From Bacillus chungangensis (GTDB taxonomy: Bacteria > Bacillota > Bacilli > Bacillales > Bacillaceae_C): 64,000 bases of DNA. Under the pieces are notes generated by a model. It was not told where the DNA came from, searched no databases, and saw nothing but the letters and a program-made list of their open reading frames with translations. The position numbers and the translations under genes were made by a program. The number at the start of each line of letters is the position of its first letter. Position 1 is the first letter of the stretch. Of this stretch, positions 9,197-19,088 are shown one piece after another. The stretch spans positions 284,396 to 348,395 of the forward strand of contig NZ_JAUSTT010000001.1 in the NCBI RefSeq assembly GCF_030812995.1, given 5' to 3'.

Positions 9197-9970
9197 TTAT
9201 AATACTTTCGCTTCTTTATGCAAAAGCGCTACCAACTCTTTTACTTGTTCTCCAGCCTCGCCTTCCAAGATTCTCCCAGCTTCTTTTTTCGGAGGCATAA
9301 ATATAGAAACTGTTTTCGTTTTTGCTTCCACTTCTTCTTCTTCTAAATCAAGATCATCAAGTTCTAATTCATCGAGTGGTTTTTTCTTCGCTTTCATGAT
9401 TCCTGGCAAAGATGGATAGCGTGGTTCATTCAAACCTTGCTGTGCTGTAACCAACAATGGCAAAGAGGTATCAATCGTTTCAGAATCTCCTTCTACATCA
9501 CGAACAACAGTGGCGCTGCTTCCAGTTATTTTTAAATCTGTAATCGTCGTAACATAAGGAATATCTAGAAGGTCAGCAACACGCGGGCCTACTTGTCCTG
9601 AGCCGCCATCAATTGCTACATTTCCTGCAATAATCAAGTCTGCTGCTTGATCTTTTAAATAAGCAGCTAATATTTTTGCAGACGTATATTGATCTCCATC
9701 TTCGATGTCATCTTCCGTATTAATAAGAACTGCTTTATCTGCTCCCATCGCAAGCGCTGTTCGAAGTTGCTTTTCTGCTTCTTCATCTCCAACTGAAACA
9801 ACCGTCACTTCTCCACCATGCTCATCTCTTTGCTGAATAGCCTCTTCGACTGCATATTCATCATAAGGATTAATAATGAATTCAGCGCCATCTTCATTAA
9901 TTTTGCCATTTTCCACGCTGATCTTTTCTTCAGTATCGAAAGTTCTTTTCATTAAAACAAAAATCTTCAT
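9197..9970 (-). CDS. etfB: Electron transfer flavoprotein beta subunit
   Basis: Partner of EtfA in shuttling electrons from beta-oxidation. The 257 residues equal the B. subtilis length. Family features are the N-terminal MKIFVLMKRTFDTEE, the NPYDEYAVEEA signature, GNVAIDGGSGQVGPRVAD, and the RYPSLPGIMKAKKKPL recognition loop. The start follows AGGAGGACAACAGC. A 473 bp gap separates it from upstream fadB, where other Bacillus have a tight operon, so the etf genes may have gained their own promoter here. Confidence 0.96.
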   Translation of the reverse strand: MKIFVLMKRTFDTEEKISVENGKINEDGAEFIINPYDEYAVEEAIQQRDEHGGEVTVVSVGDEEAEKQLRTALAMGADKAVLINTEDDIEDGDQYTSAKILAAYLKDQAADLIIAGNVAIDGGSGQVGPRVADLLDIPYVTTITDLKITGSSATVVRDVEGDSETIDTSLPLLVTAQQGLNEPRYPSLPGIMKAKKKPLDELELDDLDLEEEEVEAKTKTVSIFMPPKKEAGRILEGEAGEQVKELVALLHKEAKVL

Positions 9971-10391
9971 GCTGTTGTCCTCCTGTTCTTAATAAAGTAT
10001 CCTTTCTAGTTGGGTTTCCAAGGATTTAGGGCTACATCACATCCCCGAAAGAAAATAACTTTTTCTTCATGCATTTTGCAGCCGATATTCTATCGTTCTA
10101 GCGAATTAAGTTTTTAATAGCAAATCTTATCCTCTTTTTCAAACGATGAAACTGATCGCCCGCTCAGTTTTAAGATATGGTGATTTTTCGAGGGCTTTCC
10201 TCATCCTCCATCGTCCTTGCAATAGATATTCATTTTTTCTTCGTGTGCTGCTGATTCAGAAAACTTTGTTATCCTATTGATTAGAACAAATTGGATTTAC
10301 TAGGTATAAAAGCTAAAGGAGAGAATAAACCTCCCTTTCGACCTCTCATTATTCTTTCTAGAAAAAAATATTTCTTCGATTATCTTCCTTT
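9971..10391. other. Gene-free spacer between fadB and etfB
   Basis: A long spacer inside what is usually a compact operon. It contains pyrimidine-rich blocks such as TTTTTCTTC that resemble the interior of the dispersed intergenic repeat seen at 26773-27007, and a recognisable repeat tail follows at 10392-10434. No coding frame with a ribosome site is visible. Confidence 0.45.
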
Positions 10392-10434
10392 TGGGGAGAG
10401 GAGTTTGACTTGCAAGTTAGCCCTATGATAAAAC
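10392..10434 (+). repeat. Degenerate tail of the dispersed intergenic repeat
   Basis: GGGGAGAGGAGTTTGACTTG and the following CAAGTTAG...GATAAA align with the 3' end of the repeat at 26773-27007, read as AAGGTGGGAGTCTTGACTCG then CCAGTTAGATGTGGGATAAA. It is clearly diverged, and the rest of the copy is too worn to delimit. Confidence 0.4.
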
Positions 10435-10443
10435 GTTTTCAAA

Positions 10444-11217
10444 TTAGCTACCAACAAAATTTGGCGATCTTTTTTCAATAAATGCTTGAATGCCCTCTTT
10501 TGCGTCTTCAGAAAGAAAAACTTCTCCAAATAGTTGCATTTCTCGATTCATTCCTTGATAAAATGAATTTGATTTTCCATAGTTTAGCAGTTCAATAACA
10601 GCTCGCAAGGAAGCTGGACTTTTTTCAGCGATTCGATTGGCAAGCATTTTTGCTTTTTCCATTAATACTTCTTCTGGATAAGCATGATTGACCAATCCCC
10701 ACTGTACTGCTTGTTTTCCTGTTATCGGTTCACCTGTAAACATCATCTCAGCCGCTTTGGCGCTGCCTACATACCTCGGAAGCCTTTGCGTTCCGCCAAA
10801 TCCTGGGATGAGTCCTAGCTGTAGTTCCGGAAGCCCTAATTGGGCATTCTCACTTGCCAAACGAAGATGACAACTCATCGCAAGTTCTAAACCGCCGCCT
10901 AAAGCCGCACCATGTATGACAGCAATAACAGGTTTCGGAAATGTTTCAATGCGTTCAAAAAGCTTTTGGCCCTTTTCAGACATAGAAGAAGAATCACCGC
11001 TATTTTGAATGGATGTAAATTCTTTAATATCTGCACCTGCGGAAAAGAACTTTCCTTCTCCATACAGAAGTACAACTCGAATGTCTTTAGCGGTTTCAAC
11101 TTGATCAAGCGCATCCGACAGCGCTGTCAATAAATCATTTGACAGCGCATTAGCCGGTGGACGCTGCAGCGAAATTAAGCCAACTTTCTTTTCATTTGCT
11201 ACTGTTAAAGAAGTCAT
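10444..11217 (-). CDS. fadB: Enoyl-CoA hydratase (fatty-acid degradation)
   Basis: It hydrates trans-2-enoyl-CoA in beta-oxidation. The 257 residues match B. subtilis FadB (YsiB, 258). Crotonase signatures are present: FFSAGADIKEF and VIHGAALGGGLELAMSCHLRLAS form the CoA-thioester oxyanion hole. The acidic residue of LPELQLGLIPGFGGTQRLPR corresponds to the catalytic glutamate. The ATG giving MTSLTVANEKKV is preferred for its GGAGGG site. It lies 28 bp after fadR in the same operon and so should be repressed by FadR. Confidence 0.95.
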   Translation of the reverse strand: MTSLTVANEKKVGLISLQRPPANALSNDLLTALSDALDQVETAKDIRVVLLYGEGKFFSAGADIKEFTSIQNSGDSSSMSEKGQKLFERIETFPKPVIAVIHGAALGGGLELAMSCHLRLASENAQLGLPELQLGLIPGFGGTQRLPRYVGSAKAAEMMFTGEPITGKQAVQWGLVNHAYPEEVLMEKAKMLANRIAEKSPASLRAVIELLNYGKSNSFYQGMNREMQLFGEVFLSEDAKEGIQAFIEKRSPNFVGS

Positions 11218-11245
11218 TTTGCTGCTTCCCTCCTGCATATTTCCT

Positions 11246-11830
11246 TTATTTCTTTCCACATCCATTAATGAGCAAATGATGAACAGCAGGCGCTAGGGAT
11301 ACTAAATCATACTTTTGTTCATTCATTACCCAGCTTGTTACGGTCTCATCAATGGTTCCAAAGATCATTTGCCTCGTAAGACGGATATCTAACTGAGAGG
11401 CGAATTCTCCTCTTTTAATCCCATAACGTATGATTTCGTCGATTAAAATTAAATATCCTTTTAACACTTCATTAATTTTTAAACGCAATTGTTTATTCGA
11501 TTGTCTTAACTCTAACTGTGTTACAATGGCCAAATGACGATCGTTGGAAAATGTAAAGAAATGATTTTGCACTAAGATGAACAATTTCTCTGCTGCCGTC
11601 TCTTTTTGTTCAATCGCCTTGGCTAGCTTCTTAATGAAAGCTCCCATTTTCTCTTGAAACAACGAAATCAAAATATCTTCTTTATTTTTAAAATAGAGAT
11701 AGATTGTTCCATCAGCAACACCAGCTTGTTTAGCAATTTTCGCTACTTGTGCTTGATGATAGCCATTTTCAGCAATAATAATGACGGCTGCATCAATAAT
11801 CTGTCCATACTTTGGTCTATTTCTCTTCAA
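11246..11830 (-). CDS. fadR: FadR, TetR-family repressor of fatty-acid degradation
   Basis: It represses beta-oxidation genes and is released by long-chain acyl-CoA. With the TTG start at 11830 the protein is 194 residues, exactly the B. subtilis length, beginning MKRNRPKYGQIIDAA; AGGTGG lies just upstream. The N-terminal helix-turn-helix (VAKIAKQAGVADGTIYLYFKN) is nearly identical to known FadR, and the C-terminal ligand domain includes QMIFGTIDETVTSWVMN. A FadR-type palindrome stands 33 bp upstream (11863-11880), suggesting autoregulation of fadR-fadB. Confidence 0.95.
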   Translation of the reverse strand: MKRNRPKYGQIIDAAVIIIAENGYHQAQVAKIAKQAGVADGTIYLYFKNKEDILISLFQEKMGAFIKKLAKAIEQKETAAEKLFILVQNHFFTFSNDRHLAIVTQLELRQSNKQLRLKINEVLKGYLILIDEIIRYGIKRGEFASQLDIRLTRQMIFGTIDETVTSWVMNEQKYDLVSLAPAVHHLLINGCGKK

Positions 11831-11862
11831 TGGGCTACCACCTACCAGTTTCACTTCTGAAA

Positions 11863-11880
11863 TGAATGATTGTTCATTCA
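11863..11880. promoter_or_regulatory. FadR operator
   Basis: TGAATGATTGTTCATTCA is a near-perfect palindrome. It matches the B. subtilis FadR box consensus TGAATGAMTANTCATTCA at nearly all positions. It lies between lcfA and fadR, 33 bp before the fadR start codon, so it would control fadR-fadB. I found no comparable box upstream of lcfA. Confidence 0.85.
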
Positions 11881-11931
11881 TATCTCTATCATATAGATTA
11901 TATTTTTTTCTGTCAAGATGGAAGTTTTTTT

Positions 11932-13611
11932 CTAGCCAAGCCTTTGTCTTTCTTCTTCCACTAGTGTGCGGCGAAGAATTTTTCCAACAGCTGTTTTCGG
12001 CAATTCATCCCGAAATTCGTATATCCTTGGGATTTTATATGCTGCTAAATATTTGCGTGTATATGCTTCAAGCTCTTTTTCTGTAACGCTTGCATTCTTT
12101 TTTAAAACGATATAGGCTTTCACGGTCTCTCCCCTATATGGATCAGGCACTCCTGCAACAACAGCCTCTTGAATCGCTTCATGCTCATAGAGAACTTCTT
12201 CAATCTCCCGTGGATAAATGTTGAAGCCGCCCGCAATAATCATGTCCTTCTTGCGATCAACAATATAAAAATAGCCATTTTCGTCCATATATCCTAGGTC
12301 ACCTGTTCGCAGCCAGCCATCCTTTAATACCTCTTCCGTATCTTTAGGACGATTCCAATATCCGCGCATGACTTGCGGCCCTTTAACTGCCAGTTCTCCA
12401 ATTTCTCCAGACGGCAAAGGTTCACCAGTTTCTAAGGAAAGAATCTGAGCATCGGTATCGGGCCAAGGAACACCAATACTTCCTTTCACGCTTTCTTTAT
12501 CCCAAAGAAAATTAGCGTGCGTAACCGGCGATGATTCTGTAAGTCCATAGCCCTCCACTAATTTGCCCCCGGTTAGTTTTTCAAATTTTTGCTGCACCTC
12601 AACAGGCAGCGAAGCAGATCCACTAATGCATGATGCAACAGAAGATAGATCATATTTGTGGACATCGGGATGATTAATCAAGCCAATATAAATAGTAGGC
12701 GCACCTGGAAATACTGTTGGGCGTTTTTTATGAATCACTTTCAGTGTTGTCTCGGCATCAAATTTTGGCAGCAATATCATCTTATATCCTTGCATCACAG
12801 ATAAAATGAGAACAGCTGTCATTCCGTAAACATGGAACAGTGGAAGCAGCCCTAATACGACTTCTTCACCTTTTTTGCACCTATAAAGCCAAGCATCGCA
12901 CATTGTTGCATTGGCCACTAAATTTTTATGAGAAAGCATAACGCCTTTTGGAAATCCCGTCGTTCCTCCTGTATACTGCAGCAAGGCAATATCTTCTTCA
13001 AAGTTGAAATCAATCACTGGTTGTTTCGCATCGGATGTTTCCATAATCGTTTTGAAGCGATGGTTCTCTCCCTCATGTTTCACTTGAACAACAATTCCTG
13101 TTTGTTTCTTTTGAACAAAGGGATAGATAAGGTTTTTTGGGAAAGGTAAATAATCTTTGATAGCGGTTACAATGATGTGTTTTAATGATGTTTTTCCTTT
13201 GACTTTAGATACTCTCGGATAGAGAACATCAAGTGTTACGATAACTTTTGTACCAGAGTCACTCATTTGATATTCAAGCTCTCGCTCTGTATAAAGTGGA
13301 TTAGTTTGTACGACAGTGCCTCCAGCATATAAAGTGCCATAATAGCTAATAACTGCTTGCGGTGAGTTGGGCAACATAATTGCTACACGATCGCCTTTTT
13401 TAATACCCAAGCTTTTAAGATAATTGGCAAATTTTAATGCAGATTGATATAATGCTTGATAAGTAATTTCCTTATCCATAAAATCAATGGCGCATTTTTG
13501 CGGATATTTCTCAGCTGCTTCGGTTAAAAAAGATTGTACTGGTTTTGCTTCATAATTCATTGCAACAGGAATAGTTTCTGGATATTGTGATATCCATGGT
13601 CTGGCCTTCAT
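11932..13611 (-). CDS. lcfA: Long-chain fatty-acid-CoA ligase
   Basis: It activates fatty acids to acyl-CoA with ATP, the entry step to beta-oxidation. The 559 residues (B. subtilis 560) contain the AMP-binding signature LLQYTGGTTGFPKGVMLSH, the GYGLTESSPV motif, the GWLRTGDLGYMDENGYFYIVDR hinge region, and the C-terminal PKTAVGKILRR lysine motif. The ATG follows AAAGGGGGATTCT. It begins the fad block that continues with fadR, fadB, etfB and etfA. No operator is evident in front of it. Confidence 0.95.
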   Translation of the reverse strand: MKARPWISQYPETIPVAMNYEAKPVQSFLTEAAEKYPQKCAIDFMDKEITYQALYQSALKFANYLKSLGIKKGDRVAIMLPNSPQAVISYYGTLYAGGTVVQTNPLYTERELEYQMSDSGTKVIVTLDVLYPRVSKVKGKTSLKHIIVTAIKDYLPFPKNLIYPFVQKKQTGIVVQVKHEGENHRFKTIMETSDAKQPVIDFNFEEDIALLQYTGGTTGFPKGVMLSHKNLVANATMCDAWLYRCKKGEEVVLGLLPLFHVYGMTAVLILSVMQGYKMILLPKFDAETTLKVIHKKRPTVFPGAPTIYIGLINHPDVHKYDLSSVASCISGSASLPVEVQQKFEKLTGGKLVEGYGLTESSPVTHANFLWDKESVKGSIGVPWPDTDAQILSLETGEPLPSGEIGELAVKGPQVMRGYWNRPKDTEEVLKDGWLRTGDLGYMDENGYFYIVDRKKDMIIAGGFNIYPREIEEVLYEHEAIQEAVVAGVPDPYRGETVKAYIVLKKNASVTEKELEAYTRKYLAAYKIPRIYEFRDELPKTAVGKILRRTLVEEERQRLG

Positions 13612-13759
13612 AGAATCCCCCTTTCCATGCTGGAACTATTAAAAAAATTTCCACTTCTTCCACTATTATATTATATTGTTTGTTTTGTTACAATCTGAAA
13701 AGTTTTTAATATTAAATCGATACTTTTATTGAAGGTTTTTCAAATTGATATAAGAAGAT

Positions 13760-13907
13760 CTTGAGTGATGTGTCCTCGAAAAAGAAAACATTTTTTCTTC
13801 GTACGATAAAGCTTCATTATTCAGTCGACTCCAAATAATCGGACATATACTATTGAGAGGTAAAGGATCAAAGAAAAGATAGACTTGCAATGAGATGTAG
13901 GATAAAA
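13760..13907 (+). repeat. Dispersed intergenic repeat, degenerate long copy
   Basis: It carries the interior block TCCTCGAAAAAGAAAACATT followed by TTTTTCTTCGTACGAT, then AATCGGACATATACT, and the tail GACTTGCAATGAGATGTAGG ending GATAAA. All three blocks recur in the same order at 26773-27007. The 5' third is not recognisable. It lies downstream of the small ORF after yshE and upstream of lcfA. Confidence 0.5.
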
Positions 13908-13943
13908 AGAGGCAGGATTGATATCTCCTGCCTGCCAAATGTT

Positions 13944-14033
13944 TTAAGTGAAAAAAAACATATAAATAGTACCAACAAGTACAAATAAAATGCTAAATGC
14001 AATTAACCACTTTGCTAATTTTTCCACAATCAT
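13944..14033 (-). CDS. Small membrane peptide next to yshE
   Basis: A short frame directly behind yshE: stop of yshE, GGGAGAG, then ATG ATT GTG. The ATG start gives 29 residues; the GTG two codons later gives 27 and has better spacing from the GGGAGAG. The peptide is MIVEKLAKWLIAFSILFVLV and on to a TIYMFFFT end, one transmembrane helix with positive residues before it. The tight coupling to yshE and the ribosome site argue for translation. I do not recognise a family. It could be noise, since 29 codons is short. Confidence 0.5.
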   Translation of the reverse strand: MIVEKLAKWLIAFSILFVLVGTIYMFFFT

Positions 14034-14039
14034 CTCTCC

Positions 14040-14447
14040 CTATGCAATTCCAGCGCCAATTACATATGACAATCCGACAGAAATGACTAAAGAAATAAAA
14101 CCAACAGCACGATTGTCATTTTCAATTTCAACATCAATTTTAAACTTAGGGGTTAAAAACTCGAAAGTAAAATAACCGATCAAAAGCAAAATAAATCCAA
14201 ACACACCCCAGCCAATCATTGTAAGTAGCGTATCATGGTGCATGATAGAATGTCTAAAAATATTAGCAATCCCAAAAATCTTCCCGCCTGTAGCCATAGC
14301 AACAGCAAGATTGCCATTTTTTATTTCATCCCAGTTCCGATATTTTGTTACAATTTCAAAAACAACGAGAAAGACGATGATGCATAATATAACGACACTG
14401 TAATATCCAGCTGTTTGTACAAATGGGTTTTCCCAAAAAGCATCCAT
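14040..14447 (-). CDS. yshE: DUF350 membrane protein YshE
   Basis: A 135-residue protein with four predicted membrane helices, matching the DUF350 family (B. subtilis YshE, 133 residues), whose function is unknown. The ATG giving MDAFWENPFVQTAGYY was chosen for the AAGGAG site nine bases upstream; earlier in-frame codons add a basic, unconserved tail. It sits between mutSB and lcfA as in B. subtilis and is followed with a five-base gap by a small membrane peptide frame. Confidence 0.88.
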   Translation of the reverse strand: MDAFWENPFVQTAGYYSVVILCIIVFLVVFEIVTKYRNWDEIKNGNLAVAMATGGKIFGIANIFRHSIMHHDTLLTMIGWGVFGFILLLIGYFTFEFLTPKFKIDVEIENDNRAVGFISLVISVGLSYVIGAGIA

Positions 14448-14777
14448 CTTTATCCTACTCCTTTGCAAAGAATTTCTCTTAGCCCTGTGAAGGCATCGCT
14501 TCATCCTAACAACAAGCTTTTTTGATCCAGTTTCATAGTCCAATAAAGAAGCAGAGTCTTTATTGTAGGTGATTCATTATCGTTCAAGAATCGAGTTTCT
14601 GAATCTAAGCTCTTCCAATCAGGTGCCCGTTCACTCGGAGCAAAAACGGACGATATATTTCCGCTTTTCAGATAGCCCATGCTTTTTTAGTGAACCATTT
14701 GAATGAAAAAGGTTACTCCAAAATGGCAGCCTTACGAGGCCTCGATGCCCAAATTATTTTTATGCTCGGAAAACATA
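14448..14777. other. Gene-free stretch between mutSB and yshE
   Basis: About 330 bp. It contains CTAAGCTCTTCCAATCAGGT, faintly like the AATCGGACAT block of the dispersed repeat, and no convincing frame, terminator or RNA motif. A yshE promoter should be here but is not clear. Confidence 0.4.
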
Positions 14778-17135
14778 CTACTTGAATTCAACAACAGTAA
14801 CGCCACTTCCACCTTCCCCAGCTTCGCCAAGCCGAGTTCTTTTCACGGCACGATGCTTTTTCAAGTATTCATGCACCCCTTGTCTTAATGCGCCTGTTCC
14901 TTTTCCATGAATAATAGAAACGCGGGGATAGCCTGCGAGTAGAGCGTCATCAATATACTTTTCAACCCTTAAAATTGCATCTTCATATCTTTCTCCACGT
15001 AAATCAAGTTCAAGATTAACATGATAATTCTTTCCTTTAACGGTTGTTAGCGGCTTTGGCTCCAATTTTCTCTCTGTTTGTAAAAAGGAAAGATCTGATT
15101 CCTTTACTTTCACTTTCATCATCCCAATTTGCACTTGCCATTCGTCGCTTCCCACTTTTTCAAGCAATTGTCCCTTTTGATCCAGTGTGCTTACCTTTAC
15201 TTCATCTCCAGGCTGCAGTACACGTTGTTTAGCCGGTTGACGAATAACTGTCTTTTTTAAATGATAGTCAGGAACCGCTTCGTTCAGACGATGCTTTGCA
15301 TCAATCAACTCATGTTCTTTAACATTTACTCTTTTTTCTATTTGCATTTTCCGCAGCTCTCGTATAATATCATCCGCTTCTACTTTGGCATTTTCAATTA
15401 CTGATGCTGCTTTTTGCTTTGCCTTTGCCAATAATGCTTCTTCGTGTTCATAAAATTGCTGCATTTTTTGCTGAAGGTCTTTATGCAATTGTTCAGCCTG
15501 TTTGCGAAATGCACGTGCATCAGCAAATTCTCTTTCAGCAGAACGTTTGTTTTTCTCTAATGAAGCAATTAATTGGTCAACTTCATTGCTTTTTATACCA
15601 ATATGTGCTTTTGCCCGTTCAATTACTGTTTCTCCAAGACCAAGGCGCTTGGAAATCTCAAACGCATTACTCCTCCCTGGCACACCAATTAAAAGTTTGT
15701 ATGTTGGACTTAACGTTTCTACATCAAATTCAACGCTGGCATTCGTTACACCTTCACGATGATATCCATATGCCTTCAATTCAGGATAATGTGTAGTAGC
15801 AATAATCCGCGCACCGCGCTGATGGACTTCGTCTAGTATTGCAATCGCAAGCGCTGCTCCTTCCTGAGGATCAGTTCCTGCTCCCAATTCGTCAAATAGT
15901 ACTAAGCTTTCGTGATCGACAGCTTGTAAAATATCAACAATGGTTACCATATGTGAGGAGAAAGTACTTAAACTTTGCTCAATTGATTGTTCATCGCCTA
16001 TATCAGCAAATACTTGCTTAAAAACAGCCAGCTCTGAACCGTCTAATGCAGGGATTTGCAGGCCTGCTTGAGCCATTAATGTACAAAGCCCAAGCGTTTT
16101 AAGTGTAATAGTCTTTCCTCCAGTATTTGGACCAGTAATAACAAGCGTTGTAAATTCGTCTCCCAACATCATATCATTTGCTACAGCTTTATCAATAGGG
16201 AGCAAAGGGTGGCGTGCTTTATTTAAACGAATAACTCCTTTATTATTCATTATTGGTTTAGAGGCTTTTAAAGCTTTTCCGTAGCGTGCTTTTGCAAATA
16301 TAAAATCAAGAGAACCGAGCGTTTCTACGATCAGCAGTAAATCATCGGCAGATTCAGCTACATATCCTGAAAGCACAATGAGAATTCTTTCAATCTCTTC
16401 TCTTTCTTTTAAATGATAAGCTCGCAATTGATTGTTTAAATCAACTACAGCTTGCGGTTCGATAAAAAGAGTTTGGCCAGAAGAAGATTGGTCGTGTATA
16501 ATCCCACCATAATGAGCTCGGTATTCTTGTTTAACCGGAATAACATAACGGTCGTTTCGAATCGTTATGATTGCATCTGACAACATTTTCTGGGCATTTT
16601 TCCCTCTCATAAAGCTCTCTAGCTTCTCTCTTACTCTTGCCTCACTCGTACGTAGCTGTTGGCGTATTTGCCGAAGGGCATCACTTGCATGATCAGATAC
16701 TTCACAGTTTTCATGAATCGCATTCATAATTTGCTGTTCTAATGAAGAGAGGGATGCGAGCTGTTCCGCTTTCTTTTGTAAAATTGGCAAAGTTGCTTCC
16801 GCTTCTAACAAACGCTCAATAAATCGCTTCATTGTGCGCGAAGTACGAAGGGTGGAAGATATTTCGTTCAATTCATTTGGATTCAATACACCGCCGATAA
16901 GCGATCGTTTAATATGCGCCCGAATATCGAAAATGCCGCTGAGAGGAGCAGTCCCTTTTAAACGGATTACATGAGCAGCTTCATCTGTTTCTGCTTGCCA
17001 ATGGACAGCATCTTCGAAGCTAGCCGACGGCTGAAGCGCTTGTACTTTATCTGCTCCAAGTGTTGAAGTAGTATATTGTTTTAATTGTTCTTTAATTTTA
17101 TCAAATTCTAATGTTTTTAACACATTGTCTAGCAT
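14778..17135 (-). CDS. mutSB: MutS2-type endonuclease / ribosome-rescue ATPase
   Basis: A MutS paralogue without the mismatch-binding domain. It has been described as an anti-recombination nuclease and, in B. subtilis, as a factor that splits collided ribosomes. The 785 residues equal the B. subtilis length. Walker A is [17 protein letters not shown] near residue 330 and Walker B is [16 protein letters not shown] near 410; a long coiled coil follows at about 515-620. The C-terminal Smr domain carries [11 protein letters not shown] and [14 protein letters not shown]. It starts 12 bp after polX, with a weakly placed ribosome site. Confidence 0.97.
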   Translation of the reverse strand: MLDNVLKTLEFDKIKEQLKQYTTSTLGADKVQALQPSASFEDAVHWQAETDEAAHVIRLKGTAPLSGIFDIRAHIKRSLIGGVLNPNELNEISSTLRTSRTMKRFIERLLEAEATLPILQKKAEQLASLSSLEQQIMNAIHENCEVSDHASDALRQIRQQLRTSEARVREKLESFMRGKNAQKMLSDAIITIRNDRYVIPVKQEYRAHYGGIIHDQSSSGQTLFIEPQAVVDLNNQLRAYHLKEREEIERILIVLSGYVAESADDLLLIVETLGSLDFIFAKARYGKALKASKPIMNNKGVIRLNKARHPLLPIDKAVANDMMLGDEFTTLVITGPNTGGKTITLKTLGLCTLMAQAGLQIPALDGSELAVFKQVFADIGDEQSIEQSLSTFSSHMVTIVDILQAVDHESLVLFDELGAGTDPQEGAALAIAILDEVHQRGARIIATTHYPELKAYGYHREGVTNASVEFDVETLSPTYKLLIGVPGRSNAFEISKRLGLGETVIERAKAHIGIKSNEVDQLIASLEKNKRSAEREFADARAFRKQAEQLHKDLQQKMQQFYEHEEALLAKAKQKAASVIENAKVEADDIIRELRKMQIEKRVNVKEHELIDAKHRLNEAVPDYHLKKTVIRQPAKQRVLQPGDEVKVSTLDQKGQLLEKVGSDEWQVQIGMMKVKVKESDLSFLQTERKLEPKPLTTVKGKNYHVNLELDLRGERYEDAILRVEKYIDDALLAGYPRVSIIHGKGTGALRQGVHEYLKKHRAVKRTRLGEAGEGGSGVTVVEFK

Positions 17136-17147
17136 CTGTATTGTTTT

Positions 17148-18884
17148 TCAGCTCCTTTTGGGCTTGTTTCTGTTTAAAAAAGCGAACAATGCAGATGGCG
17201 GCATCGCATTTAAGACATATTTTTTTTGGAGCCACCCTTTTCGAGCTGCACTGACGCCGATCCCCATTAAAGAGAGGCTTTTCATATGATGTGCATCTGT
17301 ATTAATTGCAATATAAACGCCGGCCTCCTGTGCTTTCTTAATATTGTCGGCTGCTAAATCAAGCCGGTTCGGATTCGCATTTAATTCGAGTGCTGTATTC
17401 GTTTCTTTTGCCAGCTTTATCAGCAAATCTATGTCAACATCATAGCCATCTCTTCGGCCAAGCAAACGGCCTGTAGGATGTGCAATCATATCAACGTAAG
17501 GATTTTTTAACGCATTTGTTAAACGTTCCATTATTTTAGCTTGCGGCTGAGAAAAACTTGAATGGATTGATGCGATGACAAAATCCATTTCTTGTAAAAG
17601 TTCATCATCATAATCTAGCGATCCATCAGGCAAAATATCCATCTCTATCCCAGAAAGGATGAATATATCGTCATATTTTTCATTTAGCTCTTTAATGACG
17701 TCATTTTGTTTTCGAAGCCGTTCTTCCGTTAATCCATTTGCAACCTTTAAGTATTGGGAATGATCGGTAATGGCCATATATTGATAGCCTTTTTTTCGAC
17801 ATGCCTCCACCATTTCCTCTAAAGAATGGGCTCCATCTGACCAAGTCGTATGCATATGGAGATCCCCTTTAATATCGTCTAGTGCAATCAAATCAACTTC
17901 CTTATGAGAGATGAAAAAATCAACTTCTTTTCCATCTTCCCTTATCTCAGCTGGAATAAATGGCAGACCAAAATGATGGAAGAAATCAGTTTCCGTATCA
18001 AACGTTAATATTTCACCTGTATCTTGTACTTCGACCCCATATTCACTTATTTTTTCCCCGCGTTCTTTCGCTAGCTGTCTTATTCTGACGTTATGATCCT
18101 TTGATCCAGTAAAATGATGTAAAGCAGTAGCAAATTCATGCGGTTTCACGAGCCTAAAATCGACTGAGACAGCATTTGGATCATCAAGTGTGATCGTAAT
18201 TTTTGTGTTTCCGCTTGCAACAGCTGCTTTTGTTCCATTTAGTTTTAACAAATGCTCCTTCACAACACTAGGATGATTTGTTGCAATCATGTAATCAAGA
18301 TCCTTCATTGTCTCGCGCAATCTCCGCAAGCTGCCAGCGCGTGAAAAATTCGTAATTTCTTTGCTTAAAGCTAGATGTGCTTCAATTGTTTCAGCGATGG
18401 AAAGCATATAAGCAACTGGCAGACGTTCTGGCCGTACGCCAAGCTGTTGGATGGAACGGAGAATATTTTCTTGTGTTTTGCTGCCAAAGCCTTTTAATGT
18501 AGCTACTTTCCCCATTTCACATGCCTCTTGCAAAGAAGCAACATCTTTCACTCCTAATGATTGATACAGCTTAGCAATTTTTTTGCCGCCAAGTCCTGGC
18601 AACTGTAAAAGCGGGATCAATCCTTTAGGGACTTCCTGCTGAAGTTCTTGCAGCACAGTAGATGTGCCTTTATCTATAAATTCTATCATCACAGCATTGG
18701 TGCCCTTTCCAATACCAGGAATTTCTGTAAACGATTCTATTTCACTTAAGCTGCGATCATCCCTTTCTAAAGCAGCAGCTGCTTTCCGAAAAGCAGCAAT
18801 CTTAAAGGGATTCTCTCCTTTTAACTCCATATAAATTGCTATTTGTTCTAATAAACGAATAATGTCTTTCTTATGAATATCCAT
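17148..18884 (-). CDS. polX: DNA polymerase X family / PHP exonuclease
   Basis: A base-excision-repair polymerase with 3'-5' exonuclease. The 578 residues (B. subtilis 570) begin with helix-hairpin-helix repeats (EIPGIGKGTNAVM, LPGLGGKKIAKLY, LKGFGSKTQENIL). The polymerase palm follows, with GSLRRLRETMKDLDYMI holding the acidic pair, then a C-terminal PHP domain, GDLHMHTTWSDGAHSLEEM and INTDAHHMKSL, with the metal-binding histidines. The ATG giving MDIHKKDIIR is chosen over an upstream unconserved start. It is cotranscribed with mutSB. Confidence 0.95.
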   Translation of the reverse strand: MDIHKKDIIRLLEQIAIYMELKGENPFKIAAFRKAAAALERDDRSLSEIESFTEIPGIGKGTNAVMIEFIDKGTSTVLQELQQEVPKGLIPLLQLPGLGGKKIAKLYQSLGVKDVASLQEACEMGKVATLKGFGSKTQENILRSIQQLGVRPERLPVAYMLSIAETIEAHLALSKEITNFSRAGSLRRLRETMKDLDYMIATNHPSVVKEHLLKLNGTKAAVASGNTKITITLDDPNAVSVDFRLVKPHEFATALHHFTGSKDHNVRIRQLAKERGEKISEYGVEVQDTGEILTFDTETDFFHHFGLPFIPAEIREDGKEVDFFISHKEVDLIALDDIKGDLHMHTTWSDGAHSLEEMVEACRKKGYQYMAITDHSQYLKVANGLTEERLRKQNDVIKELNEKYDDIFILSGIEMDILPDGSLDYDDELLQEMDFVIASIHSSFSQPQAKIMERLTNALKNPYVDMIAHPTGRLLGRRDGYDVDIDLLIKLAKETNTALELNANPNRLDLAADNIKKAQEAGVYIAINTDAHHMKSLSLMGIGVSAARKGWLQKKYVLNAMPPSALFAFLNRNKPKRS

Positions 18885-19088
18885 TTCCCCCACCAATCTG
18901 CCCTTTTTAGCAATTAGCACGCTCGTTATCAATAGTTTTAACCGCATTCAGATAGATATCCACTGCTAAATGTGAAGTCTATTTATTTTATTTAATGTAC
19001 TGAAAAAACCTCCCTTTAGCGTTCTAGTTAAGAAATAGCTTCTTGATCCAATGTTTTTTGGACACGAACTTTACTAAAGAGAGGTTCG

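Noticed and set aside
16130-16830. Mismatch-repair operon (mutS) reading of the MutS-like gene
   Set aside because: The protein lacks the N-terminal mismatch-binding domain and ends in an Smr domain, so it is MutS2, not MutS.
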